Assembly: GCA_949300425.1 (NCBI GenBank)
Contig: CASGED010000039.1
Location: 49,261-113,260, forward strand
DNA length: 64,000 nt
Source of the DNA: an uncultured Bacteroides sp.
Lineage (GTDB): Bacteria > Bacteroidota > Bacteroidia > Bacteroidales > Bacteroidaceae
Direction of reading: 5' to 3'
The position numbers were made by a program, and so were the translations under genes. Positions 52,955 through 62,731 of the stretch are shown here, piece by piece; position 1 is the first letter of the stretch, and every line of letters starts with the position of its first letter. The notes beneath the pieces are model-generated. The model saw nothing but the letters and a program-made list of their open reading frames with translations. It was not told the DNA's origin and searched no databases.

Positions 52955-55219
52955 ATGAGACTATTTTCCTATTTAATAAGCGTAAGCGCATGCGGACTCC
53001 TGTTGACGTATGCCGCATGTACTTCCACTCCTAAATCAGCAGCAACGGAAGCGGGACATATCGGTTATGTAGATCCTTACATCGGTTCGGGCGGACATGG
53101 ACACGTGTTCGTAGGAGCCAACGTGCCGTTCGGCATGATACAGGCAGGCCCGCAAAACATTCATAAGGGCTGGGACTGGTGTTCGGGCTATCACTATTCG
53201 GACAGCGTGCTAATCGGATTCAGTCATACGCACCTCAGCGGGACGGGTTGTGCAGACTTGGGCGATGTTCTATTGATGCCCCTTACGGGCGAAATCCGCA
53301 CCCTGCGCGGAGAGCAGGATAACATCGAGAATGCCTGTTCATCCTATTATTCGCATGACAAAGAGCAGGTATCTCCCGGATATTATTCTTTATCTATGGA
53401 GAACGGGATACTGGCCGAACTTACCGCTACCGACCGCACGGCCATTCACCGTTACACTTATCCAGAAGGCACGTCCCGCCTGCTGATTAACCTAAAGGAA
53501 GGGAACGGCGACCGAGCTTATGAAACCTATTTGAAGCGGACGGATGAACACACCATAGAAGGTTACCGTTTCTCCAAAGGATGGAGTCCGCGTCATAAGG
53601 TATTCTTTGTGCTCAAGTCGGAACAACCCATCGGGCGGCTGGATGTCTTCCGGGATAACAAACCTGCCGGAAAAGACTCGTTGGAGGCGCCCGACGTGAA
53701 AGGCGTGTTGACCTTCAAGGGTAATCCGCGACTTGTACAAGTAAAAATAGCTCTTTCATCCGTCAGTTGCGCTAACGCCCGGATGAACTTGGAGGAAGAG
53801 ATGCCTGCATGGGACTTTGACAACGTGCGGGCCACAGCTGCCGGGCGTTGGGAAGAGGCATTGGCGTGTATCGATATAGAAGGTGCGGACGAACGGGGCA
53901 AAAAGATCTTCTATACTTCCCTCTATCACCTCTTTATGGCTCCTACCCTATACATGGATGTGAACGGGGAGTTCCGCGGACATAATGACAGCATTTATCA
54001 AGCTGATAACTGGACCAATTATTCGACTTTCTCATTATGGGACACGTACCGGACGTATCACCCGCTGATGACGATTATCCGTCCCCAAATGGTGTCCGAC
54101 TGGGTGAACTCCATGTTGAGCGTCTATGACCAACAGGGCAAACTGCCCATTTGGCCCTTAATCGGGGGAGAGACTGACCAAATGCCGGGATATAGCGCCC
54201 TGCCCGTGATAGCGGACGCTTACCTAAAAGAATTTCGAGGATTTGATGCCGAACGGGCTTTGGCCTGCATGGTGGCATCAGCCACGTATGAGAAGCAGCG
54301 GGGCATACCCTATGTGTTGGAGAAGGGGTATATTCCTTGCGACAAGATGCCCGAAGCGACTTCCATAGCCATGGAATATGCCGTAGGCGACTGGGGACTG
54401 GCGCAGATGGCGCAAAAGATGGGACGGACGGATATTACGCAGGTCTTTGAAGAACGCGGACGAGCCTACGAGAAGTATTTCGACACACGCATCAACTTCA
54501 TACGTCCCAAGATGGAGAACGGCTCGTGGCGCTCGCCTTACGATCCTTTCCGTTCCATACACGGATGGGGGGATTTCTGCGAAGGGAACGGATGGCAATA
54601 CACGTTCTTCGTGCCACAAAATCCGGAGGGACTGATTGAATTGATGGGAGGAGACGAGCCGTTCGCGGCAAAGCTGGATTCTCTGTTTGTGGCCGAAGGC
54701 GATATGGGCGAGCACGCCTCCAGTGACATCAGCGGCTTAATAGGCATGTACGCCCACGGAAACGAACCGAGCCATCACGTAGCGTACCTATACGCCTACG
54801 CAGGCCGACAATGGAAAACTGCGGAGATTGTGGATTTCATCCAACGGAACTTCTACACTGACAAGCCGGACGGTATCATCGGTAACGAGGATTGCGGACA
54901 GATGTCGGCCTGGCACGTACTGTCGGCATTGGGTTTCTATCAGGTGAACCCGTCAAACGGGGTCTACGTATTCGGATGTCCTTTGTTCAAGAAAATGACC
55001 ATCCGGCTGCCGGAAGGAAAGACGTTTGAAGTGACGGCAGACAACGTGGGCGACGGAAACAAATACATCCAGTCTGTGCGTTTGAACGGGAAACCGTACA
55101 CCAAGTCATACATCACATATAAGGACATTATGCGGGGAGGAACCCTGATTTTCGAAATGGGCAACCAACCGAACAAGGAGTTCGGTACCCTTCCCGAAAA
55201 CCGTCCCCGATCAGAGTGA
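52955..55219 (+). CDS. Glycoside hydrolase family 92 alpha-mannosidase (lipoprotein)
   Basis: 754-residue calcium-dependent alpha-mannosidase. Lipobox LLTYAAC (Cys22) predicts a surface or periplasmic lipoprotein. Family hallmarks: VDPYIGSGGHGHVFVGANVP, FSHTHLSGTGCADLGDVLLM, WDTYRTYHPLMTIIRP, the catalytic GNEDCGQMSAWHVLSALGFY and the C-terminal beta-sandwich. Most GH92 enzymes cut alpha-1,2- or alpha-1,3-mannose. It lies between GH125 and GH2 genes in one operon; substrate linkage remains to be shown. Confidence 0.96.
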   Translation: MRLFSYLISVSACGLLLTYAACTSTPKSAATEAGHIGYVDPYIGSGGHGHVFVGANVPFGMIQAGPQNIHKGWDWCSGYHYSDSVLIGFSHTHLSGTGCADLGDVLLMPLTGEIRTLRGEQDNIENACSSYYSHDKEQVSPGYYSLSMENGILAELTATDRTAIHRYTYPEGTSRLLINLKEGNGDRAYETYLKRTDEHTIEGYRFSKGWSPRHKVFFVLKSEQPIGRLDVFRDNKPAGKDSLEAPDVKGVLTFKGNPRLVQVKIALSSVSCANARMNLEEEMPAWDFDNVRATAAGRWEEALACIDIEGADERGKKIFYTSLYHLFMAPTLYMDVNGEFRGHNDSIYQADNWTNYSTFSLWDTYRTYHPLMTIIRPQMVSDWVNSMLSVYDQQGKLPIWPLIGGETDQMPGYSALPVIADAYLKEFRGFDAERALACMVASATYEKQRGIPYVLEKGYIPCDKMPEATSIAMEYAVGDWGLAQMAQKMGRTDITQVFEERGRAYEKYFDTRINFIRPKMENGSWRSPYDPFRSIHGWGDFCEGNGWQYTFFVPQNPEGLIELMGGDEPFAAKLDSLFVAEGDMGEHASSDISGLIGMYAHGNEPSHHVAYLYAYAGRQWKTAEIVDFIQRNFYTDKPDGIIGNEDCGQMSAWHVLSALGFYQVNPSNGVYVFGCPLFKKMTIRLPEGKTFEVTADNVGDGNKYIQSVRLNGKPYTKSYITYKDIMRGGTLIFEMGNQPNKEFGTLPENRPRSE

Positions 55220-55261
55220 GAATTTTACACTAAGAATGAAGAATGATGAATTAGAGGAATC

Positions 55262-58200
55262 ATGAAAATATTGAAATACATCGCTTTGTCATGCTTGTCA
55301 GTGGTATTGTCCGGATGCTTCAGTCCGCAGGCACCCACTTCGCTGTCAGATCATTACACCCGTGGTATCGGAGTTTATCCAGGAAATCCGAAAGAGGATT
55401 TCTCACCTAAACCGGTGGTCGATAATACCGGCTATCGAAATTTGGCCCTGAGACGTGCTTCCTACCAGTCTTCCGCTTACGATTATAACCTGACAGCCCA
55501 ACTGGTGACAGACGGCATCGTGACCGAAAGCCTTCCTCAATACTTGATTCTCTCTACGCCGGAGGGCAATGTTCCCAAACGTGAACGGGAATGGATGATA
55601 GATGGAGGCCCTTACTCACGCAACACGGTACGGGGAGAAGACACTTATTTCCAATTCTCGCTTCAGAATTATACCGCTTCCATCGAGGAAGCCACGATAA
55701 CAGGCACAATGGCCTATGACGAGACATCGGCTACGCAGGGGTATGAAATGACTTGGGAGGCTTCGGTGGACGGTGTGAAGTGGACTATTCTGGCCACCCG
55801 GAAAGGGAAAGGCTTGCCCGGTAAGGCATCCTCCGGCCGCATACAAGTGAACGACCCCAACAAGCAGACCGATACGCCTTTGTCCATGCCGGTACGCAAC
55901 CTGACGGAACACTTTTCCTTCCATGACGTAAAGGCGTACGCTTATTACCGCATCCGTTTGAGAATGAAAGGGGCTTACCAATGGACTTTCCACGAAATCG
56001 CGTTGCGTGACGACGGGAAGACTGTCGACTTAAAGCCTTCCCGGTTCTTTACGAGCGTCTGGATGAGTGCCACATCGGGAGAGGAATGGATTTACGTGGA
56101 TTTGGGTGTCCGCTCCTTTTTGGATAAAGTCATCCTGCATTGGATTAACAAGGCCGTCAAAGGCAAGATACAGGTGTCGGACAATGCGGCCACATGGACT
56201 GATGCGGCCGACTTACCTGGAGGAACGGCAAAACAAGATGAAATATCCATAAAGAAGAAAGCACGCTACGTACGTGTATGGATGGAGAAATCGGCCAACG
56301 GCGAGAATTATGTATTGAGTGAGTTGAAAGTAATGGGGCGTGGTGGATTGTCTCATCGGCCTGCCCCAATGCCCGAAGCCAAAAGCGGAGAACTGCTTTT
56401 GTCAGGAGGCGGCTGGAAATTACAACGAGCCTCAGAAGTGAACGGAACGGGTGAGGAACTTGCCTCCACCGGTTACGAACCGACAGACTGGATTGTGGCC
56501 ACCGTACCGGGAACGGTCTTGAGCAGCTACCTGAACATCGGGGCTTTGCCCAACCCCAACTATGCGGACAACCAACTGTCGGTGTCGGAATCATTCTTTA
56601 ACTCCAACTTCTGGTACCGGAATGAGTTTGAGATACCCGCGGACTTCCGGCGTGAAAAGGTCTTTTTAGACTTTGACGGAATCAACTGGAAAGCGAATGT
56701 TTTTCTGAATGGCCGGAAAGCCGGACGAATAGAGGGAGCTTTTACCCGAGGACGGTTGGACGTGACCGACCTTATCCGGACAGGCAAGAATGTACTGGCC
56801 GTAGAGATTGTCAAGAACGAGCACATCGGATCCGTGAAAGAAAAGAACAAGCAAAGTACGGACTTCAACGGAGGCATCTTAGGTGCTGACAATCCCACGT
56901 TTCACGCCACCATCGGATGGGATTGGATTCCTACGGTACGCGGACGAAACATCGGAATTTGGAATGATGTCCGGTTGGTTACTACGGGACCGGTCACCGT
57001 ACAGGATCCTTATGTACAGACCGTTTTAGCTTTGCCAGACACCACTTCGGCTCGCCTGATTCCGGAAGTTGTCGTGAAGAACCACGACGGGAAAGTCGTA
57101 CGAGGCATTTTGTCGGGGCGCATCGGCGACATCCACTTCAAACAGCCAGTAGAGTTGAAAGCCCGCGAAGAGAAAACCGTCCGGTTTACCCCTGATCGTT
57201 ATCCCCAACTGAACATGCGGCATCCCCGGCTTTGGTGGCCCAACGGGTATGGAACGCCTTATCTGTACGATGCCAACTTTACTTTCCGTATAGCTGACGC
57301 AGTCTCCGACAGCAAAGACTTCAAGACAGGCATCCGCCAATTAACTTACAACGAAGACAATCATACGTTGAACCTTTACATCAACGGACGTCGGTTCGTC
57401 GGACGGGGAGGCAACTGGGGATTCAGCGAGTCGAACCTGAATTACCGGAAGCGTGAATACGAGACTGCCGTCGCCTATCACGCCGACATGCACTTTACCA
57501 TGCTGCGCAACTGGGTGGGCATGACAGGCGACGAGGAACTATATGAGGCTTGTGACCGGTACGGCATTCTAATCTGGCAGGACTTTTGGTTGGCCAATCC
57601 GGCTGATGGTCCCGATCCGCAGGACGAGACGATGTTCCTCGCCAACGCGAAAGATTACGTGAGTCGCATCCGTAACCACGCTTCAGTTGGTCTATATTGC
57701 GGGCGCAACGAAGGCTTCCCTCCCCCGTCGATAGATCAAGGTTTGCGCCAGATTGTAAAAGAGAGGCATCCGGACATTCATTACATCTCCAGTTCAGCCG
57801 ATGATGTGGTAAGCGGACACGGCCCTTATCGTATGCTTCCGGCCAAGACTTATTTTACACTGGAAACAGGAAATGACAAATTCCATAGCGAACGGGGCAT
57901 GCCCAACGTTATGACGTATGAGAGCTTCCTGCGTACTTATTCTTCCGAAGGCATCTGGCCACCATCTGACGAATGGGGCCTGCACGATTATACATTGGAA
58001 GGCGCACAAGGAGCCGCTTCTTTCAACGAAATCATCGCGCAAGGATATGGTAGCCCTCAAAACGCAAGAGAGTTTACGGAATTGGCACAGTGGGTGAACT
58101 ACGACGGACACCGCAGTCTGTTTGAATCGCGGAGTAAACACCGCATGGGACTGTTGATGTGGATGAGCCACCCTTGCTGGCCGTCCATGGTATGGCAAAC

Positions 58201-58855
58201 GTACGACTATTACTTTGAACCGACCGCCGCCTATTTTGGCGTCAAGAAAGCCTGTGAACCTTTACATATCCAATGGAATCCTTCAACCGACAACGTGGAA
58301 GTAGTGAACTACAGCGCCGGTTCTCGTTCCGGCCTCATCGCATGTGCCCAGGTACTGAATAAGAACGCTTCTGTGGCATGGGAGCAAGAGGTCAAAATAG
58401 ATAGCGAAGAAGACACGACCCGGCCTTGCATCCGATTGGAATTTCCAGACCAGCTTTCCAAAGTTCATTTCATCAAGCTGGCTTTGCGTGAAGGCGGCAA
58501 AATTGTCTCTGAGAATTTCTACCTTCGAAGCAAGGAGGAAAACAATTATCAGGATTTGAGACAAATCCCAAACGTTTCCTTACAAACGCAGATGGAATAT
58601 ACCAAGGCCGAAGACGGAAGCCGGACAGCCATCGTCAGCATTACCAATCCATCCCCGACCCCTGCCCTACTGATTCGTCTGAACCTGAAAGGCAAGGGAG
58701 ACGGCATACAGATTCTCCCGGCGCTCTATTCCGACAACTATTTCGCACTGATGCCGGGCGAGCGGAAAGAGATTACCATCCGTTGGCGGGAGGAGGACAC
58801 ACGGGGCAATGAACCGCACGTGGAAGTATCCGGGTACAATGTAGGGCGGCTTTAG
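55262..58855 (+). CDS. F5/8-type C (discoidin) plus GH2 exo-beta-glycosidase lipoprotein
   Basis: 1,197-residue lipoprotein (lipobox VLSGC, Cys19). The N-terminal 350 residues contain discoidin-like carbohydrate-binding modules ([37 protein letters not shown]). The GH2 sugar-binding domain follows ([49 protein letters not shown]), then the barrel with [20 protein letters not shown], acid/base [12 protein letters not shown] and nucleophile region [15 protein letters not shown]. The domain order fits beta-mannosidase or exo-beta-glucosaminidase subfamilies. With GH92 and GH125 upstream, the core beta-mannose of an N-glycan is an attractive substrate (inference). The end overlaps convergent ruvB by 4 bp. 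Confidence 0.93.
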   Translation: MKILKYIALSCLSVVLSGCFSPQAPTSLSDHYTRGIGVYPGNPKEDFSPKPVVDNTGYRNLALRRASYQSSAYDYNLTAQLVTDGIVTESLPQYLILSTPEGNVPKREREWMIDGGPYSRNTVRGEDTYFQFSLQNYTASIEEATITGTMAYDETSATQGYEMTWEASVDGVKWTILATRKGKGLPGKASSGRIQVNDPNKQTDTPLSMPVRNLTEHFSFHDVKAYAYYRIRLRMKGAYQWTFHEIALRDDGKTVDLKPSRFFTSVWMSATSGEEWIYVDLGVRSFLDKVILHWINKAVKGKIQVSDNAATWTDAADLPGGTAKQDEISIKKKARYVRVWMEKSANGENYVLSELKVMGRGGLSHRPAPMPEAKSGELLLSGGGWKLQRASEVNGTGEELASTGYEPTDWIVATVPGTVLSSYLNIGALPNPNYADNQLSVSESFFNSNFWYRNEFEIPADFRREKVFLDFDGINWKANVFLNGRKAGRIEGAFTRGRLDVTDLIRTGKNVLAVEIVKNEHIGSVKEKNKQSTDFNGGILGADNPTFHATIGWDWIPTVRGRNIGIWNDVRLVTTGPVTVQDPYVQTVLALPDTTSARLIPEVVVKNHDGKVVRGILSGRIGDIHFKQPVELKAREEKTVRFTPDRYPQLNMRHPRLWWPNGYGTPYLYDANFTFRIADAVSDSKDFKTGIRQLTYNEDNHTLNLYINGRRFVGRGGNWGFSESNLNYRKREYETAVAYHADMHFTMLRNWVGMTGDEELYEACDRYGILIWQDFWLANPADGPDPQDETMFLANAKDYVSRIRNHASVGLYCGRNEGFPPPSIDQGLRQIVKERHPDIHYISSSADDVVSGHGPYRMLPAKTYFTLETGNDKFHSERGMPNVMTYESFLRTYSSEGIWPPSDEWGLHDYTLEGAQGAASFNEIIAQGYGSPQNAREFTELAQWVNYDGHRSLFESRSKHRMGLLMWMSHPCWPSMVWQTYDYYFEPTAAYFGVKKACEPLHIQWNPSTDNVEVVNYSAGSRSGLIACAQVLNKNASVAWEQEVKIDSEEDTTRPCIRLEFPDQLSKVHFIKLALREGGKIVSENFYLRSKEENNYQDLRQIPNVSLQTQMEYTKAEDGSRTAIVSITNPSPTPALLIRLNLKGKGDGIQILPALYSDNYFALMPGERKEITIRWREEDTRGNEPHVEVSGYNVGRL

Positions 58856-59883
58856 CCGAACAAACTGCCCTGCGCGTCATATTTGCTACGACCTAGATGC
58901 TTGTATGCCAATTCCGTCACTTCCCGTCCGCGGGGCGTGCGTTTGATGAATCCTTCCTTGATGAGGAACGGCTCGTACACTTCTTCTATTGTGCCCGGAT
59001 CTTCGCCCAAGGCGGTAGCGATGGTAGTCAGCCCTACCGGTCCACCCTTGAATTTATCAATAATGGTAGTCAGTATCTTGTTGTCTATCTGGTCCAATCC
59101 ATAGCGGTCGATATTTAGGGCTTCGAGCGCATAACGGGCAATCTCCGTGTCGATGCTTCCGCTTCCCTTCACTTGCGCGAAGTCACGCACACGACGCAGC
59201 AAAGCGTTGGCGATACGGGGCGTACCCCGGCTACGTCCGGCAATCTCTTCCGCCGCTTTCGTGGAGCAAGGCACATTAAGGATGTGGGCCGAACGCAGAA
59301 TAATCTTGCTCAGCACGTCCGTATCGTAATACTCCAAATGCAGGTTGATACCGAAGCGGGCACGCAAGGGAGCCGTCAGCAAGCCGCTACGGGTTGTGGC
59401 GCCTACCAACGTGAAAGGGTTCAAGTCTATCTGGATGCTCCGTGCCGAAGGGCCTTTGTCTATCATGATGTCAATGCGGTAATCCTCCATGGCGGAGTAA
59501 AGATACTCTTCCACCACAGGGCTGAGCCGGTGGATTTCATCAATGAAAAGGACATCATTCGGCTCTAAGCTCGTCAGGATGCCCGCCAGGTCGCCCGGTT
59601 TGTCCAGCACAGGGCCGCTGGTTATCTTGAAGCCCACTCCCAGTTCGTTGGCAATGATATTGGAGAGCGTCGTCTTTCCCAATCCGGGAGGACCGTGAAG
59701 CAAAGTGTGGTCCAACGCTTCGCCCCGCAGGCGTGCCGCCTTCACGAAGACGCGCAGATTGTCCACCACCTTGTCCTGCCCGCTGAAGTCCTCGAAGGCA
59801 AGCGGACGAAGCACGTTTTCAAAATCGCGCTCCCGGCTGGAAAGCGGCTGCTGGTTACGTATGTCGAAGTTTTCTTGTTCCAT
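58852..59883 (-). CDS. ruvB: Holliday junction branch migration helicase RuvB
   Basis: AAA+ motor of the RuvAB complex that drives branch migration in recombinational repair. The 343 residues are standard. Seen are [20 protein letters not shown], Walker [13 protein letters not shown], Walker [13 protein letters not shown], the RuvB-specific [19 protein letters not shown] and the C-terminal winged helix ending [20 protein letters not shown]. ruvA and ruvC are not in the window. It has its own promoter box at 59908-59915 and converges on the GH2 gene. Confidence 0.98.
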   Translation of the reverse strand: MEQENFDIRNQQPLSSRERDFENVLRPLAFEDFSGQDKVVDNLRVFVKAARLRGEALDHTLLHGPPGLGKTTLSNIIANELGVGFKITSGPVLDKPGDLAGILTSLEPNDVLFIDEIHRLSPVVEEYLYSAMEDYRIDIMIDKGPSARSIQIDLNPFTLVGATTRSGLLTAPLRARFGINLHLEYYDTDVLSKIILRSAHILNVPCSTKAAEEIAGRSRGTPRIANALLRRVRDFAQVKGSGSIDTEIARYALEALNIDRYGLDQIDNKILTTIIDKFKGGPVGLTTIATALGEDPGTIEEVYEPFLIKEGFIKRTPRGREVTELAYKHLGRSKYDAQGSLFG

Positions 59884-59907
59884 CCTATTTTGTTGTTTCT
59901 ATGCGGA

Positions 59908-59915
59908 CAAAGATA
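59908..59915 (-). promoter_or_regulatory. Promoter -7 box for ruvB
   Basis: TATCTTTG on the minus strand, 25 bp before the ruvB start codon at 59883. Confidence 0.6.
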
Positions 59916-60033
59916 GTGATAAATAGGCTATGATGTATAGTTCATGCTCCATATTCAACAAATCTACTCTTTTCTTTGCACAAAATCAGCAGATTTATAT
60001 AGAATATTAAAAGAGAGTCATAGAGAAGAAAGC

Positions 60034-60041
60034 TATCTTTG
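60034..60041 (+). promoter_or_regulatory. Promoter -7 box for heparinase II
   Basis: TATCTTTG, 39 bp before the ATG at 60081. Confidence 0.6.
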
Positions 60042-60080
60042 CCGAAGTCAATTCATAACTATAATTAAAACCACTTAATC

Positions 60081-62405
60081 ATGAAAGGTAAGATTATTTT
60101 AGTAAGCGTTGTATGTCTGACATTCTCCATTTTTTCTTTGTCGGCTCAGGAACTACGCAAGGAAGTGGTGTGGCAAGAGATGGACGGGGTAACAGTCCCC
60201 ATTCCCCCGCAAACGCATCCGCGCCTGTATCTACGCCCCCATGACATACCGGAGCTAAAAGAGCGTGTCAAGACACCGCAGGCACAGAAACTCATCCACG
60301 AACTCCGCACCTTAGGCAAGGACCGCACAGTGGCTGAAGAGGCGAAGGAAACCGACCATGGCTTCCGGTATTACTTCAAGATGCGTGGTGTGACCAGCCG
60401 CGCACAGGTACAGGCATTGGATTACCTCACCACGGGCAACAAACGGCAGGCACGCCGTGCCATCACCTCCATGCTGGACACACTGAAAACAACTAACTTC
60501 GGTACTCAGCAGGACCTGTCGCGAGCCAGCGGTGTCATGCTCATGGTGGGTGCCATGGTGTATGACTGGTGCTACGACCAACTGAAAGAGTCGGAAAAGC
60601 GAGCCTATGTCAAAGAGTTTGTCCGCATAGCCCAGACGATGGAATGCGGCTATCCGCCACGCAACAATCAGCCCATTGCCGGGCACCCGTCGGAATGGAT
60701 GATACTGCGCGACATGCTTTCGGCCGGTATCGCCATCTACGACGAATATCCCGATATGTACAACTACGTCATCACCATGCTCTATCGGGACTATATCCCG
60801 GTGCGCAACTACATCTATGCCGGACAAAACTATCACCAAGGCACTAGCTATGTAAACGTGCGTTTCGGCAATGACCTTTTCTCGCTTTGGATTTTGGACA
60901 AAATGGGAGCAGGTGCCATTTACGATGCGTCGCAACAATTCGTACTGTACGATTTCCTGTACCGCCGACGTCCTGACGGACAGGTGTTACCTGCCGGCGA
61001 CGAAAACCCGAAACCACGCAACTCCATTCCCGGTTATTCACTTCCGGCGTTCCTTGCCGCCAACTATTATAAAGACGAATACTTGGCTTATGAATTCGAA
61101 CGCCGTCCCAGGTTAGAGCCTCATTGCTACATCTTCGACATCCTGTGGCGTGACTACAATCTGAAATCCAAAGCTCCGGACAACCTGCCATTGACCCGGT
61201 ATAGCGGCACGCCCTACGGTTGGATGATTGCCCGTACCGGATGGGGAGCCAACAGTGTTTTGGCCGAAATGAAGATTAACGAACAATTCGTGGGCAATCA
61301 CCAGCACTTGGACGGAGGTTCCTTCCAACTGTACTACAAAGGGCCGTTGGCCATCGATGCTGGTGCCTATCAAGGGGAATCGGGAGGATACAACAGCCCG
61401 CACAACAAAAACTATTTCAAACGTACCATCGCCCATAACTCGCTCTTGGTGTACGACCCCAATGAGAAGTTTGCCTGCTGGAATTACGGCGGAGGTGACA
61501 AAACGGAATATGCGGCCAACGATGGGGGACAGCGCATGCCGGGCGACCGTTGGCTGACGTGCAATTCGTTTAAAGACCTTTTGTCCGAAGAATATACTGT
61601 AGGCCGGACATTGGCACACAGTTTTGGTCCTGACACCCAACAACCGGACTACTCCTACTTAAAGGGCGACATCACCCAAGCCTATACCGGAAAGGTGAAG
61701 GAAGCGAAACGTTCGTTCGTCTTCCTCAACCTGAAGAATGAAACGATACCTGCCGTCCTCATCGTGTTCGACAAGATTGTTTCCTCCAATCCCGATTTCA
61801 AGAAATATTGGTTATTGCACAGCATCGAGGAACCATCCCTATACAACGGCGGTTTTACCGTGACCCGTACTAAAGACGGAGATACGGGACTGTTGCAAAA
61901 CACCGTCCTGCTGCCCGGAGCGGAAGATTTACATATAGAAAAGGTAGGAGGTCCGGGAAAGGACTGTTGGGTATTCGGCGCCAATTACCCTAATGCCGCA
62001 CAACCCCGTCGTCCGGATCCCGCTAACGAGCGCGGAGCCTGGCGCGTGGAAGTCTCTCCGGTAAGACCTGCCGCCGAGAATTATTTTCTGAACGTCATGC
62101 AGGTGGCGGACAATACCTGCAGGCAACTGAACGAAGTCAAACGTCTGGACGGCACACGTAGCGTAGGCGTACAGGTTGCCGACCGTGTAGTGACCTTCAG
62201 CAAGAACGGCGAACCGCTCTCCGGACGCTTCCAAGTGAAGGCGGAAGGCACGGGAACCTTGAAATTCGTCATCACCGACCTGAAACCGGGTAACTGGCAA
62301 GTGCTGAAAGACGGAGAAGTCTACCTGCCTGTCCGGGACGTGAAGAGCGATGACGGTGTGCTTTGCTTCGAAGGCACGGCGGGAGTTTACGAATTCCGGA
62401 GATAA
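60081..62405 (+). CDS. hepB: Heparinase II (polysaccharide lyase family 21)
   Basis: Periplasmic lyase degrading heparin and heparan sulfate. 774 residues, against 772 as I recall for the Pedobacter heparinus enzyme, and similar along the whole length. Signal peptide 1-22, then VVWQEMDGVTVPIPPQTHPR and LYLRPHDIPELKER. Active-site features: GHPSEWMILRDMLS (His near 202), GQNYHQGTSYVNVRF (Tyr near 255), NHQHLDGGSFQLYYKG with the zinc-binding His pair near 406-408, AIDAGAYQGESGGYNSPHNK and TIAHNSLLVYDP. It stands alone; no other heparin genes (PL12, PL13, sulfatases, SusCD) are nearby in this window. Hairpins follow the gene. Confidence 0.95.
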   Translation: MKGKIILVSVVCLTFSIFSLSAQELRKEVVWQEMDGVTVPIPPQTHPRLYLRPHDIPELKERVKTPQAQKLIHELRTLGKDRTVAEEAKETDHGFRYYFKMRGVTSRAQVQALDYLTTGNKRQARRAITSMLDTLKTTNFGTQQDLSRASGVMLMVGAMVYDWCYDQLKESEKRAYVKEFVRIAQTMECGYPPRNNQPIAGHPSEWMILRDMLSAGIAIYDEYPDMYNYVITMLYRDYIPVRNYIYAGQNYHQGTSYVNVRFGNDLFSLWILDKMGAGAIYDASQQFVLYDFLYRRRPDGQVLPAGDENPKPRNSIPGYSLPAFLAANYYKDEYLAYEFERRPRLEPHCYIFDILWRDYNLKSKAPDNLPLTRYSGTPYGWMIARTGWGANSVLAEMKINEQFVGNHQHLDGGSFQLYYKGPLAIDAGAYQGESGGYNSPHNKNYFKRTIAHNSLLVYDPNEKFACWNYGGGDKTEYAANDGGQRMPGDRWLTCNSFKDLLSEEYTVGRTLAHSFGPDTQQPDYSYLKGDITQAYTGKVKEAKRSFVFLNLKNETIPAVLIVFDKIVSSNPDFKKYWLLHSIEEPSLYNGGFTVTRTKDGDTGLLQNTVLLPGAEDLHIEKVGGPGKDCWVFGANYPNAAQPRRPDPANERGAWRVEVSPVRPAAENYFLNVMQVADNTCRQLNEVKRLDGTRSVGVQVADRVVTFSKNGEPLSGRFQVKAEGTGTLKFVITDLKPGNWQVLKDGEVYLPVRDVKSDDGVLCFEGTAGVYEFRR

Positions 62406-62452
62406 ATTGTCATTTACCTATGCCCCCTTTATCCCAAACGGATACCCTGCTT

Positions 62453-62550
62453 TTGGTAAGCTGATTACCACGCCTTGGTAATCAGCTTACCAAAGGGTGG
62501 TAATGACATTACCACGGTGTGGAACTGAGATTACCAAAGGGTGGTAATCT
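62453..62550. repeat. GGTAAT-based triple hairpin array
   Basis: Three successive hairpins share the GGTAAT/ATTACC core. Hairpin 1 has perfect 18-bp arms TTGGTAAGCTGATTACCA (62453-62470) and TGGTAATCAGCTTACCAA (62476-62493). Hairpin 2 is GTGGTAATG/CATTACCAC (62497-62515). Hairpin 3 is AGATTACCA/TGGTAATCT (62528-62550). An 18-bp direct repeat, TTACCAAAGGGTGGTAAT, occurs at 62487-62504 and 62531-62548, 44 bp apart. It may terminate the heparinase transcript or bind a protein. Confidence 0.8.
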
Positions 62551-62640
62551 TATTGGGAATGTCCGGTTTGACCTCATAGAAATAAAAGTATTGATTATCA
62601 GACCAAAGAATAAGTGGTGAATCCATTTTAGTTTATGCAA

Positions 62641-62667
62641 TAAATGGGAACGATAAATTATCGTTTA
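62641..62667. repeat. Collapsed copy of the MITE-like element ends
   Basis: TAAATGGGAA (62641-62650), the complement of the right end of copies 1-3, is followed after 3 bp by TAAATTATCGTTTA (62654-62667), the complement of their left end with one mismatch. The two ends therefore lie side by side with no core, in reverse orientation. Confidence 0.45.
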
Positions 62668-62693
62668 TGATGCACGGTTCTCAGGGAAAGTGC

Positions 62694-62701
62694 TATCTTT
62701 G
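62694..62701 (+). promoter_or_regulatory. Promoter -7 box for the acyltransferase
   Basis: TATCTTTG, 30 bp before the ATG at 62732. Confidence 0.6.
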
Positions 62702-62731
62702 CAGGCGACAATCAGATAAACAGCCCGGTTT

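Noticed and set aside
62453-62550. Possible CRISPR array
   Set aside because: Only two 18-bp repeats, self-complementary spacers and no cas genes; it is a set of hairpins.
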